Shown here in pieces: positions 26,701-34,848 of a DNA stretch of 64,000 bases (the stretch's first letter is position 1; each line of letters starts with the position of its first letter). The DNA is from Methanoregula sp. (GTDB lineage: Archaea; Halobacteriota; Methanomicrobia; Methanomicrobiales; Methanospirillaceae). The stretch covers positions 34,925-98,924 of the forward strand of contig NZ_JAQTQD010000004.1 in assembly GCF_028712425.1 (NCBI RefSeq), given 5' to 3'. The notes beneath the pieces were generated by a model that worked only from the letters and a program-made list of their open reading frames with translations, was not told where the DNA came from and searched no databases. A program made the position numbers and the translations under genes.

Positions 26701-27096
26701 GTCGAATGCATGGTTGCGGATACGGGTGGCCTGCTGTTCGTCCAGCACAATAAATCCCGGCTCAAGGCCGGCTTCGATCGGGAATTCCCGGAGCACCTGC
26801 GCACAGAACGAGTGGAACGTCTGGACCGGTGCAATCATGAAATCCTCGGCAGCCTTCTCCCACCGCTGACCTTCGTACCGGAGAATCTCGGCCCGGATCC
26901 GCTCTTTCATCTCGGCTGCGGCCTTATCCGTGAACGTCAGCGCAAGGATCTGGGGTACCGTGACGGGCCGGGTTTTGAGCAGATCGATATATTTCTGCAC
27001 AAGCACGTAGGTCTTACCCGTCCCGGCTCCGGCCGTGACTACCATGCTCCGGTCGTGGGTGGTGATCGCTTCGCCCTGTCGTGGTGTTGCTGCCAT
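23764..27096 (-). CDS. AddA-like UvrD/RecB helicase-nuclease
   Basis: 1110 residues, starting MAATPRQGEAI at 27096 with GGAGGAG before it, directly after the AddB-like stop. A UvrD-type superfamily I helicase: Walker A TAGAGTGKT (about 21-29), ILALTFTDKAAAEMKERI, ILVDEFQDTDLTQ, VGDPKQSIYLFRDAD, MTVHAAKGLEFPIVFVPD, LLYVALTRARDHLI. The C-terminal RecB nuclease domain (about 960-1110) has GTIIHEVLRG, GRIDRLCEMEDGSWVVVDYKSE. It should process double-strand ends with its partner. An upstream in-frame extension to 27291 lies within the AddB-like gene in another frame and is rejected. GC-rich, unlike OLD and the SbcC/D pair. Confidence 0.9.
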   Translation of the reverse strand: MAATPRQGEAITTHDRSMVVTAGAGTGKTYVLVQKYIDLLKTRPVTVPQILALTFTDKAAAEMKERIRAEILRYEGQRWEKAAEDFMIAPVQTFHSFCAQVLREFPIEAGLEPGFIVLDEQQATRIRNHAFDELIHSPQDGPVNEALVHVLSITDQTNLRKILSTMYERRERYAQFFAALDTDETHVLKTWTREVSEFRDDEIAALRNNPSFSSSVRTLLGLASAYAGVDDKAAQFLGEIQPLLSRLSDPEDTEKFCSAALELERKRPGNIGSKKNWRGNDLAEFRSARKCLNDILEQKISLFRMTMDPSDPVITGSIRFLHDLSLVFFRYLELVGTGKGSLGGLDFSDLILHARRLFLEQRDLVTTHFMPRFRYILVDEFQDTDLTQFDIILSIIGTPSPSTDCLFIVGDPKQSIYLFRDADVTRFKEAQEIITTACTGRKIDLDTSFRSTKEVIGLANFLFSRLLASAEKPWEFGYEPVRISGSRADHTGSVELLLPPKGSDAAGTKRNEAAMVARRIHCAIHSQPLTVYEEQPDHSFAQRPARYGDVAILLEQRTNLPQYISALGEYGIPFYVHGGTGFYHRQEVYDLTNILSFLEYRHDNISLAGILRSPYFGLPDTELFHIAQENGRTLWDKLGKYAERTGPGPATRSRDLLASWQTYAGRTGLVSLLRRILSESGVYPIYAALPAGEQILANIEKLVAMARAREEAGNYSLADFTADLRLAMEDDEREGEAHLDALAENAVNIMTVHAAKGLEFPIVFVPDMGMNFPNTTSPILIGDNPLMVGVKVPNPRENFEMTESPVFLALREQQKQKERAERKRLLYVALTRARDHLIMSGTMPEDSGLSYDLARSRIEWIFTAFGVTGNAITSGGLDLALPDGAGTIRLSIVSDPGSIPAETGRVEPELIVVPEECAGKTGTWQQPKPKKGRERIRPESVSAIEEKEKNHLQKSHKTVESKYLSEVEGATKGTIIHEVLRGRDVATVLREYGEYSEEHVRQCEEIRSAFLNSDLMKKVKRSYCEVPFVVTIEGKPVVGRIDRLCEMEDGSWVVVDYKSETIRLASGHSKNINFYSVSMDVYIKVAKQMLCDMRVTGRLYFIDSGDFVAS

Positions 27097-27097
27097 A

Positions 27098-30000
27098 TCA
27101 GGTCTCCTCCCCCGACTGGAATACCCGGTACGGATCGAAGCGGCAGATCTGTCTGAATTCACAATACGTATTCGGGCATTCCTCTTCAGCCGGCAGCGGG
27201 AAGCGGCCGTTCCGGATCCCTTCGATGTAGGCAAAGGCACAGTCACGGGAGTGCTGGATCGTGCCGGAAAAATCTGCAGATGGACGAACACGGGAGATCA
27301 TCAGGTCCTTTGCAGACGGATCCGCGAGCACGAGACTCCGGGTAATCTCGCGCCGTATTTTATAATATCCCCCGCCAACACCGTGATTGCCGGATATCGT
27401 TTCGAATGCTGAAAGATAGAGCGGCAACTGCAGGGCAGTTCCGGCCTCGATCTCTTTTGCTTTGGGATGCTGCAGGCCGGACTTGTAATCATAGATCACG
27501 AACTGCCCATCAGGTGTAAGATCGACCCGATCGATCCGGCCCCGGATGAACATCTTCTGTCCGCCATCCTGCGAAACAAGTTCAACCGGTTCCGGAACAG
27601 ATGACGGATCATCTGATTCACCCGCCTCCATGCCAAAGGAGAATTCAAATCGCGAGGGAATGAGCGGTGAATTTTCTTCACCCGCTTCATTGATTAAAAA
27701 TCTCTCAAAGTATCCGGGCCCGGTATATTTGTCCCCAAGCATCAGGATCCGGGTCGCGTCCCAGAGCGGGCTCTGGAAGGAATACTGTGCCAGTTCTTCC
27801 GATGCGATCTTCAGGATCATTTCCGTGGCATCGTTCAATGAAGCGAGACTGACCTTGTTGTGACCGGCAGAACGCCACTGCCGGTAAAAGGCACTCAGGA
27901 TATCGTGGATGGCAGTTCCGCGATCGCTGGCTGAGAGATTCGGCTCTACTTCCGGTAATTCTTTGAGATTGATCACCCGGCCTAGGAAGTAGGCAAATGG
28001 GCAGTTGGCATAGGTCTCAAGGCTTGTCGGGGAATACACGTGATCCGGCCCATAGTGACCAGCAAGTGCTTCCTGAATTGTCTCATCGCCGGACAGGATG
28101 CCATCATACGATGAATCACACACGCCGGTCCGGTGATACCGTTCCATGTTGACGCGTTCTGCGAGATTGTCAATCCCGAGAGCATCCGGAATCATTTCAA
28201 GTGCTTCGCAAACCTTTGCGTCACGGATCAGGGAACCCGCTTCGATAGCAGCGGTATGACGGGATGCCGATCGTGCGGTGGCGTCTGCATCGGGCCAGGG
28301 AGAATTTCCAATTCTCATCTTTACGCGTTCAAAGAATGCGGAGGTGAGCAGGGGCTTTTCCCCGTCGGCAAGCGGGGCACTGAGGTAAACGGTCTTCTGC
28401 GCAGAGAGAATCGCCGCAAGGAAAAAATACTGTTCCTCCCGGAGGATCTCGGAAAGGGAACGGGTTCCCATGCGGGCATTTTCGAGCGTGTTGGTGAACG
28501 GGAGCCGGGTTGTCAGTCGGGGAAACGTACCTTCAACCAGTCCCCCGATAAAGACAACCGGGAACCTTAGGTGCTGAGATTCGCGAAGGCCAAGCACCGT
28601 AACTCCATCAGAATCTTCAAGCCCGCTCTCATCCGGCTCTTCGGTAATGGAAGTGATATAGCGGGAGAATGCACCGGCAGTGATTACCTCATCATCAGGG
28701 AGCCATGCAGCCTTTTCAAGTGCCTCAAGCCGGGAACAGAACTTCTGATAACTCTGGATCTCCCGGTCCTTTGTCGGTTCATCGGGTGCAGAATACAGGT
28801 GCGGGATATTCCACAATGCCAGGAACGAGCGGAATCCCCGGATATGATCCCGGAGATTTTTCTTTCCTGCCAGAATTTCCAGGTCCGAACGGAAAACCTT
28901 CAATCCTTCCGCAACACGTTCAACGGTCTGAACCGAGATACCCGGGTAGTTCCTGGCTTTTTTCGGATCTCTCAATTCCCGGTGGAGCCATTCCAGCTGC
29001 CGGTCCCACGAAGGGTGGGGCCCGTCAATCCCGGCGTACCGGGATACAAGATCAACTTCAGCGGCATCAAGATGTGCGGTCCCTCCCGGGACAGCAGAGC
29101 GGAAATAAGGGCTGCCCACAACCCGGACAACATCCTCCCGGGAAAATCCTCTTTCGCCGATACCGGCAATCGCTATGAGAAACTGGATGACCGGCGCCTG
29201 GGAAAGCCGGGGGCCGATCCCTGCATTCCAGGGAATCCCAAAATCCGAGAAAACCTCTTCAATAATTCCATAATTCTCCCGGAGATCCGGAAATGCCACG
29301 GCAATAGAAGAAAGAGGAGTCCCGCTGGCATTCAGCCGGTGGATTTCAGCCGCGATTCCATATACTTCGGCATAGCGCGAGGGGAAGGTACGGAGCCGGA
29401 AAAATTCTCTCGCATCCAGGTGTGTGCTGCTGGAAAAGAGACCGGTGATCTGAGATCGTACTGAAGAAGGATCGCATGACGGCGGTTGTCCGGAATTGTG
29501 TCCATCTGGGAGATGACTCCGGAAAATATTCCGATCAAGACCATCGGGAATACTCTGAAAAACCGTTCCGGCATGGTCCCGGATTGCCTCAAAAAGATCC
29601 TGTTCAATCGGCAAAGGTTCATGGAATCCGTAGATGAAAATCGTTCCGAGCAAGGATAGTTCGCAACGGTTTACCTGATTGATTGTCCATTGAACGATCG
29701 TATCGCTGTCAACCAGATCGAGATCTCTCAAGCTATCCCGGTAAAGGGTTATGATCGCATCGAGCTGATCGCTCTTCTCGCTCTGTAAACCGACGAGACA
29801 TTCAGGAAAGGCAACTTTCCTTGTGAAGGTGACGTTCATAAACATCAGGAGATCATCCACAGTTCCTGGGGAAGGATGATTGCGATTTACAAAGAATCGG
29901 ACGTTTTCTCTGTTCTCTTCCAGTAACCGGGAAAGTAATAGTTTGGATTCGCTTTTTGACAGGAGACGTTCGGTTGTCCGGTTCTCTTCAAACAGGATCC

Positions 30001-30238
30001 TGCAGAATCCCTTGAGGGTACAGATACGGGAAGGAATGAACGGAATATTGTTTCTGATCAGGTGATCGGTAACCTCAAGGACAAGTCTCTCCGTGGGCAG
30101 AAGGAGCCATGTTGTGAAGGAATCTTCCTTTGCAGTTGCAACAAAACGATCGATAACCGAATCCAGCTTTTCCCCGGGAAGTCCGTAATCGAACGTGACT
30201 GCCCGATTCTCGGATTCCGGAGAAAATCTTGCTGGCAT
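27098..30238 (-). CDS. AddB-like PD-(D/E)XK nuclease / inactivated helicase
   Basis: 1046 residues. It has the AddB layout: a degenerate superfamily I helicase core, and a C-terminal RecB-type nuclease (about 745-1046) with AIHDILSAFY, RGRIDRVDL, FVIYDYKSG and LQLPLYLSAF. Four Cys, one in TYANCPFAYF and three in CPNTYCEFRQIC, match the AddB iron-sulphur staple. The N-terminus shows no Walker A GxxGxGKT motif, so ATP hydrolysis is doubtful and AddA would be the motor. The stop is one base from the AddA-like start, implying coupled translation. Confidence 0.87.
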   Translation of the reverse strand: MPARFSPESENRAVTFDYGLPGEKLDSVIDRFVATAKEDSFTTWLLLPTERLVLEVTDHLIRNNIPFIPSRICTLKGFCRILFEENRTTERLLSKSESKLLLSRLLEENRENVRFFVNRNHPSPGTVDDLLMFMNVTFTRKVAFPECLVGLQSEKSDQLDAIITLYRDSLRDLDLVDSDTIVQWTINQVNRCELSLLGTIFIYGFHEPLPIEQDLFEAIRDHAGTVFQSIPDGLDRNIFRSHLPDGHNSGQPPSCDPSSVRSQITGLFSSSTHLDAREFFRLRTFPSRYAEVYGIAAEIHRLNASGTPLSSIAVAFPDLRENYGIIEEVFSDFGIPWNAGIGPRLSQAPVIQFLIAIAGIGERGFSREDVVRVVGSPYFRSAVPGGTAHLDAAEVDLVSRYAGIDGPHPSWDRQLEWLHRELRDPKKARNYPGISVQTVERVAEGLKVFRSDLEILAGKKNLRDHIRGFRSFLALWNIPHLYSAPDEPTKDREIQSYQKFCSRLEALEKAAWLPDDEVITAGAFSRYITSITEEPDESGLEDSDGVTVLGLRESQHLRFPVVFIGGLVEGTFPRLTTRLPFTNTLENARMGTRSLSEILREEQYFFLAAILSAQKTVYLSAPLADGEKPLLTSAFFERVKMRIGNSPWPDADATARSASRHTAAIEAGSLIRDAKVCEALEMIPDALGIDNLAERVNMERYHRTGVCDSSYDGILSGDETIQEALAGHYGPDHVYSPTSLETYANCPFAYFLGRVINLKELPEVEPNLSASDRGTAIHDILSAFYRQWRSAGHNKVSLASLNDATEMILKIASEELAQYSFQSPLWDATRILMLGDKYTGPGYFERFLINEAGEENSPLIPSRFEFSFGMEAGESDDPSSVPEPVELVSQDGGQKMFIRGRIDRVDLTPDGQFVIYDYKSGLQHPKAKEIEAGTALQLPLYLSAFETISGNHGVGGGYYKIRREITRSLVLADPSAKDLMISRVRPSADFSGTIQHSRDCAFAYIEGIRNGRFPLPAEEECPNTYCEFRQICRFDPYRVFQSGEET

Positions 30239-30360
30239 GATATGTAATTTTCAACCTGCCGGAAGAAAAAAGATGGGGGATTTTTATTATAAGAATTAAG
30301 ATGTGTGGACGTCTCGATCATCTTAATGATAACAAATTTTATCTCAAAATTTTTTGAATG
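30239..30360 (-). promoter_or_regulatory. Promoter region of the AddB-AddA-like operon
   Basis: AT-rich spacer. On the minus strand CTTATAATAAAAATC (about 30279-30294) is a plausible TATA box, 40-55 bp before the AddB-like start. Confidence 0.4.
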
Positions 30361-33069
30361 TTATGACAATTTACCATCAGATGGAACACTAATTACATGT
30401 CCCTTAATTCCAGTATATGGCGTATCATTACAAGTTGCCACAATTATCTGGCACGAGTTATTTGACACTTCTTGTAGAATTAAACTTAACCGTTTCATTC
30501 GCATGGGATCGGCATTTACCAAACGATCATCGATTACAACGAGGTTACGTTCATTTTTACTCAAGATGACACCTAACGCCAATCTTAAAAGCACGACAAT
30601 TTGTTCATGCGTCCCATAACTCAAACTGTCCAATGGTAATTGTGTACCATATCTGTTACTTTGAATTGCAATTGGTAATAATTCCTCATTAAGCTCCAAG
30701 CCCGCATATGAATCATCGGTCAACATGACAAGGTACCGATTCACTAACTCACTGATCGGTCCAGCAAGCATGGTTGATTGTTCTTTTCTGAGAGCAATTA
30801 CCATATCATGCAATAATTTTATTGAATTTGCTTCGAGTTGGACACTCGCCAGTCTGCGTTTTTTTGTTTCAAGGAGCCCCTCAAGATCTGATATTTGAGA
30901 ATACAAACCCTGTGCAGCTGACTCTTCAATTCGAGCATTACGATCAATAATTTGGTTTTCATTAGTCCTAATTTGCTCTTCGAGAGCTGTGACTTTATGT
31001 TCTCCTTCAGCATACAGTTTTCGAGGAAGAACAACCATTTTTTCATAATCCATTAAAATATGATTAAGATCGCCAGTAGCTGTCGATAAGAGGTTACGGT
31101 TTTTCTCAATAAGAGTGACCAAATTATCACGAGAACCATAATTTTTAAGCGATTCTACATTTTCATTATTTAAACTGTTAATTTCTGAATTGCTGCGCTC
31201 AAATTTACTCCGTTCATCGATTGCATTCTGAATTAATGCTCGGGATTTATCTCTTGATGATTTTTCCATTAATTGTTCTTTTTCTATATCCTCGACCAGC
31301 TGTTTTTTTGTTTTTTCTGTCTGGATAATTTTTTCACGAAGGCCTTTGCCAGACAATTTTTTCCAAGTCGCTGGTGCACTTTCTATAGATTGCGATTCTT
31401 CAGCAATTTCCTGCTCTAAACGTCTGAACTCGTCATCAGAATTCTTACCTTTATTTTCATCGAGAAGGGTATCCAAGTTTTTCTTAAGTTGTTTTACTTC
31501 TCTTTCTAAGTCGATCCTATTCTGATAACGATCAGAAAGATCCTGTTTATTTCTGACATTAAACCGAGAGAAGGTATTTTGGATACTTTTTTGGAATGAT
31601 TGTGATTTCTCGATGATCTCTTCAAGAGACGATCCGCCACCTCTAACATGAATCTTACCTATTTTTTTAATGTCAAATATTGTCGGGGTTAGGACCGAAT
31701 ATTCGTGTTTAACATCGGTATGGGATGCTGTTGGTGTAGATCTAATATCCGAATCCTCGATGTTCAGGTCAAATTTTATACGAATTGCACTCGCTTTTGC
31801 TTCTGCTTCCACTCTCTGAAATTGATCCCAACTTTCTTCAAATTCGTGCCATTCATGTTTTGAGGGCGCAATTAATTCAGTAAGTTTTTTCTTTTTTATT
31901 TTGTATTCTTCATCGGCTTTAGATAATTTTGAAAGGTATTCATGTAAAATTTCTTTTGAGTTTTCCAATCGCGAAAGATTTTCTATTTTATGTAACAACG
32001 ACAACTCATCTTCAATCTTTTTTAACTGGGGTTCAAGATCATTTTTCCACTTTTGATGATATTTTTCTTCGGTATTTTGTTCAATCCTGGAATCAGCTTC
32101 GCATCGTTCTGCAACTTCTTTTGCTTCAGATAATTTCTGATTTAATTCATAAATTATTTTGATACGCCGATCGATCGTTTTTAATTCTTTCTCAAGGCCA
32201 CTTATTTTATTGTTTAATTCCGTTATTTCAGAGTCTTTCACGCGTTTTTGATCTTCAATTCTGTCGGCATTCTCTAATTGTTGTTTTTGACTGGTCAACT
32301 CATGTTGTGCAGTTATCAAGGAATTCTGTTTTTCTTTTTTTATCTCGTAGAATCCCTCAAGTTCTAAACGAAGGTTCTCTACATTGGAAGCCTTTATCCG
32401 AAGATCTTCAAACTCATTTTCTTTCTGACTAATTTCTTCTCTAAGGCTGGCAAGCTCACAACCAGATTTTATTTTCCCACTTTGAGATGTCCAATATCGA
32501 TCATAAAGATCATCAATTGAAGTGCATATCGCATCTTCTTCAGGACGTTTTATAACAAATTCGATTATTCCAGCAAGATCTTGTTTGATCCCATCAGCCC
32601 ACACTTTTTTTGGGAGGGGATCTTCATTCTGCAAATACCACAATGCTTGTGCCAATCCCCGGTGTTCAGGTTGAGATGCTCTGCTGGATGAATTTCCCTT
32701 AAGGATCTTTTGAAGTTCAATATCTGCTTTATCACCCTCGTGATCCAATTCCCAACGACCATTTCGTTCTGAGCTAAGTTCACTGATTGGGGCATGAAGG
32801 AATCGCTTTTTAATTTTTAATCGCTTACCATTATCAATAAAAATTATCTCAGCTTCGGGACCTAGTGAACTATTCAAAGGTTGAATTTTTCTAATTTCTT
32901 CCGCTTTTGATGAAAAACGATCAAACATTACCCTCGCAAGTGCTTCGAATAATGTTGATTTCCCGGCCTCGTTTCTTCCAACAACAAGGTTAAACCCCTT
33001 ATCAAAAGAGAAGGTATGGGGTTCCCTGTATCCTCTCCAATTTTTTAGGGAGATTTGTTCAATGATCAT
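30361..33069 (-). CDS. SbcC/Rad50-like coiled-coil ATPase without zinc hook
   Basis: 902 residues. N-terminal Walker A GRNEAGKST (about 31-39), some 650 residues of coiled coil, then the C-terminal half-site with signature LSYGTHEQIVVLLRLA in place of LSGGE, and Walker B NLVVIDDRLVNAD with Asp-Asp where most ABC enzymes have Asp-Glu. No Cys-x-x-Cys zinc hook is visible in the coiled coil. These traits fit YhaN-type relatives of SbcC better than canonical Rad50. It follows its SbcD partner with a 4-bp ATGA overlap. Very AT-rich. Confidence 0.85.
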   Translation of the reverse strand: MIIEQISLKNWRGYREPHTFSFDKGFNLVVGRNEAGKSTLFEALARVMFDRFSSKAEEIRKIQPLNSSLGPEAEIIFIDNGKRLKIKKRFLHAPISELSSERNGRWELDHEGDKADIELQKILKGNSSSRASQPEHRGLAQALWYLQNEDPLPKKVWADGIKQDLAGIIEFVIKRPEEDAICTSIDDLYDRYWTSQSGKIKSGCELASLREEISQKENEFEDLRIKASNVENLRLELEGFYEIKKEKQNSLITAQHELTSQKQQLENADRIEDQKRVKDSEITELNNKISGLEKELKTIDRRIKIIYELNQKLSEAKEVAERCEADSRIEQNTEEKYHQKWKNDLEPQLKKIEDELSLLHKIENLSRLENSKEILHEYLSKLSKADEEYKIKKKKLTELIAPSKHEWHEFEESWDQFQRVEAEAKASAIRIKFDLNIEDSDIRSTPTASHTDVKHEYSVLTPTIFDIKKIGKIHVRGGGSSLEEIIEKSQSFQKSIQNTFSRFNVRNKQDLSDRYQNRIDLEREVKQLKKNLDTLLDENKGKNSDDEFRRLEQEIAEESQSIESAPATWKKLSGKGLREKIIQTEKTKKQLVEDIEKEQLMEKSSRDKSRALIQNAIDERSKFERSNSEINSLNNENVESLKNYGSRDNLVTLIEKNRNLLSTATGDLNHILMDYEKMVVLPRKLYAEGEHKVTALEEQIRTNENQIIDRNARIEESAAQGLYSQISDLEGLLETKKRRLASVQLEANSIKLLHDMVIALRKEQSTMLAGPISELVNRYLVMLTDDSYAGLELNEELLPIAIQSNRYGTQLPLDSLSYGTHEQIVVLLRLALGVILSKNERNLVVIDDRLVNADPMRMKRLSLILQEVSNNSCQIIVATCNDTPYTGIKGHVISVPSDGKLS

Positions 33070-34196
33070 TTCATCCCCCCCCTCCGAAATGAACGAAGCA
33101 TACTTTTAGCTTTTTGAACTACGGCACGATCTTCTCCCGCAAAGACATTGCAGGGGGGTTGTGGAATCTTCCCCAATAAAATATCAGTTAGTGCTTCATT
33201 CACTCCTTGAACAAGACCTTCAGGCAATTGCGCCTCTAAATCCGGATTAACAGAGATCTCCACTTGTTCCCACTGCAAAAAAAATGCCATCTCATCCAAT
33301 TCATCGCGAAGTGTTTTCAGCTGTTGAAAAACGCGATCATCGTGCTGAATATGAATACGGAGATTGATTCGTATTACTAATGTTGAATATGATCCGAGTG
33401 CCTTTAATTTCTCTTCAAATTTTTCTAAATCTGTAATGTCTTGAATATCCAATGAAAATTTTGCCCAAGTTAATGTGGAACATCTTAATTTTTCGAAATT
33501 TGGGGAAACCTGTGGTGCAGGAATATCCACAATCACAATATTTCCGGAATCGGGTTCATCATAACTTGTCGGTTCGAATGTACCTGGATAGATACTGCGA
33601 CCATATTGAGAAAAGCTATGCCAGTCCCCAAGAGCGAGATAATCCAGACCTTTGTCATCAGCACATTTTATTGATATTGGAAAATTTATTTCCCCGGGTA
33701 AACTGTCCAATGATCCATGAGCTATCCCGATACGAATTTTCTCATCAGTGATGGCTCTTTTCGGTATCCATGATGTTGGGTCAAGACTGCTACGCTTTTG
33801 TTTTACAGGACATGGAAAGATAGCCACATTACTTCCCAAGTCGATCTCCTCCTCAACAGTGAGTAAATGGATATGCGAACCTACTCTCTGCCAGCTAGTA
33901 CGATCCCAGATTCCACCGGGAATATATGGATCATGGTTCCCAGGAAGTATGAATACTGGAATTGGAGCAAATTGATTTAGAATGTCAACAGTTTTTTTTA
34001 CGACAACTTCATCGACGTCTGGGTGTTCAAAAAGATCTCCTGCAATAAGCACAAAACCTACTTTTTTTTGTTGAGCAATATTTACGATTTTTTGAGCGGT
34101 TACATATCGTTTTAACCTGATTTCTTTTGATTTATTTCCTGTATGTACCGCACGCATTCCCATCTGCCAATCTGCGGTATGAAGAAATCTGACCAT
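33066..34196 (-). CDS. SbcD/Mre11-like metallophosphoesterase nuclease
   Basis: 376 residues with calcineurin-type phosphoesterase motifs in order: LHTADWQMG, GDLFEHPD, LPGNHDPY, IAHGSLD, LALGDWHSF. In the first motif Gln stands where many SbcD/Mre11 proteins have His (Asp-x-His), which may alter one metal site or mark a subfamily. The C-terminal 120 residues form the capping and partner-binding region. The gene overlaps the SbcC-like gene, so the pair should form a complex at DNA ends. It diverges from the truncated Rad50-like remnant. Confidence 0.87.
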   Translation of the reverse strand: MVRFLHTADWQMGMRAVHTGNKSKEIRLKRYVTAQKIVNIAQQKKVGFVLIAGDLFEHPDVDEVVVKKTVDILNQFAPIPVFILPGNHDPYIPGGIWDRTSWQRVGSHIHLLTVEEEIDLGSNVAIFPCPVKQKRSSLDPTSWIPKRAITDEKIRIGIAHGSLDSLPGEINFPISIKCADDKGLDYLALGDWHSFSQYGRSIYPGTFEPTSYDEPDSGNIVIVDIPAPQVSPNFEKLRCSTLTWAKFSLDIQDITDLEKFEEKLKALGSYSTLVIRINLRIHIQHDDRVFQQLKTLRDELDEMAFFLQWEQVEISVNPDLEAQLPEGLVQGVNEALTDILLGKIPQPPCNVFAGEDRAVVQKAKSMLRSFRRGGMK

Positions 34197-34201
34197 CCTT
34201 T

Positions 34202-34660
34202 TTGCCCCCAGTAATGACGGTATTATTTTTATTGAATCTTCAATACTTCGATATTCCCTCCAATTCGAAATTTACTATTGGCTTCAATGACCTATCGAGA
34301 ATTTTTGCGAATGTGATCTTCAACCTCCTTGTGCGGGACATTGACAACGATTACCCCATCGAGCGTTTCAGCGGGGGCGAACAGGACGACATCGCAGTCG
34401 CCTTAAGAATCGCCCTCTCGCGGTACCTTGCCGAGCTCCACCAGGTCCACGAGTCAACGTTCCTCATCTTTGATGAGATCTTCGGGAGCCAGGACGAGGA
34501 GCGGAGAGCGAACCTCTTAACTGCACTTCGCACGCAGGAGTCCCGGTTCCCGCAGATTCTCTTGATCTCGCACATCGCCGAGATCCAGGGTGAATTCGCC
34601 AACACGCTTGTTGTCGAGATGGGCACGGACAGCGCGAGCCGGGTGCGGGAAGCGGAATGA
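34202..34660 (+). pseudogene. Truncated C-terminal remnant of a Rad50/SbcC-type ATPase
   Basis: Only the last part of an SMC/Rad50-type ATPase remains. It has signature RFSGGEQDDIAVALRIALSR, Walker B STFLIFDEIFGSQD and D-loop, then LLISHIAEIQGEFANTLVVEM. A normal protein would have hundreds of residues before this, with Walker A and a coiled coil. Real similarity seems to start near 34290, where composition switches from AT-rich to GC-rich; the first 25-30 codons look like chance reading of island DNA. The signature is canonical and unlike the neighbouring SbcC-like protein, so this is a remnant of a different, probably native gene. Confidence 0.82.
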
Positions 34661-34848
34661 TGCCGGCTGGATCCGGATCTCTGCGGTAACCGCCGGACGT
34701 TTTTCCCGCAGAGCCCCGGTCCCACCCCGCCAATAACGGACACCTCCCCGCGAACAGATCGCAAGCGTTTGGGCAAAAAAGAGTGCCTGTTCTATCGGGT
34801 CGTCCTGCATTCCTGTGCGGCGACCGGGCAGGATTACCTTAATGCGCG

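Noticed and set aside
21887-27096. Gabija system (GajA plus GajB)
   Set aside because: The OLD gene and the UvrD-like gene are on opposite strands, and the latter is a 1110-residue AddA type with a RecB nuclease domain and its own AddB partner.
27097-27291. N-terminal extension of the AddA-like protein
   Set aside because: It overlaps the end of the AddB-like gene, is Arg/Ser-rich without structure, and the ATG at 27096 has a strong ribosome site.
28571-29464. 297-codon plus-strand frame within the AddB-like gene
   Set aside because: Antisense shadow; no motif, no ribosome site, and the real gene is on the other strand.
30361-34196. Canonical Mre11-Rad50
   Set aside because: No zinc hook, non-standard signature and Walker B, and first phosphoesterase motif with Gln; called SbcD/SbcC-like instead.
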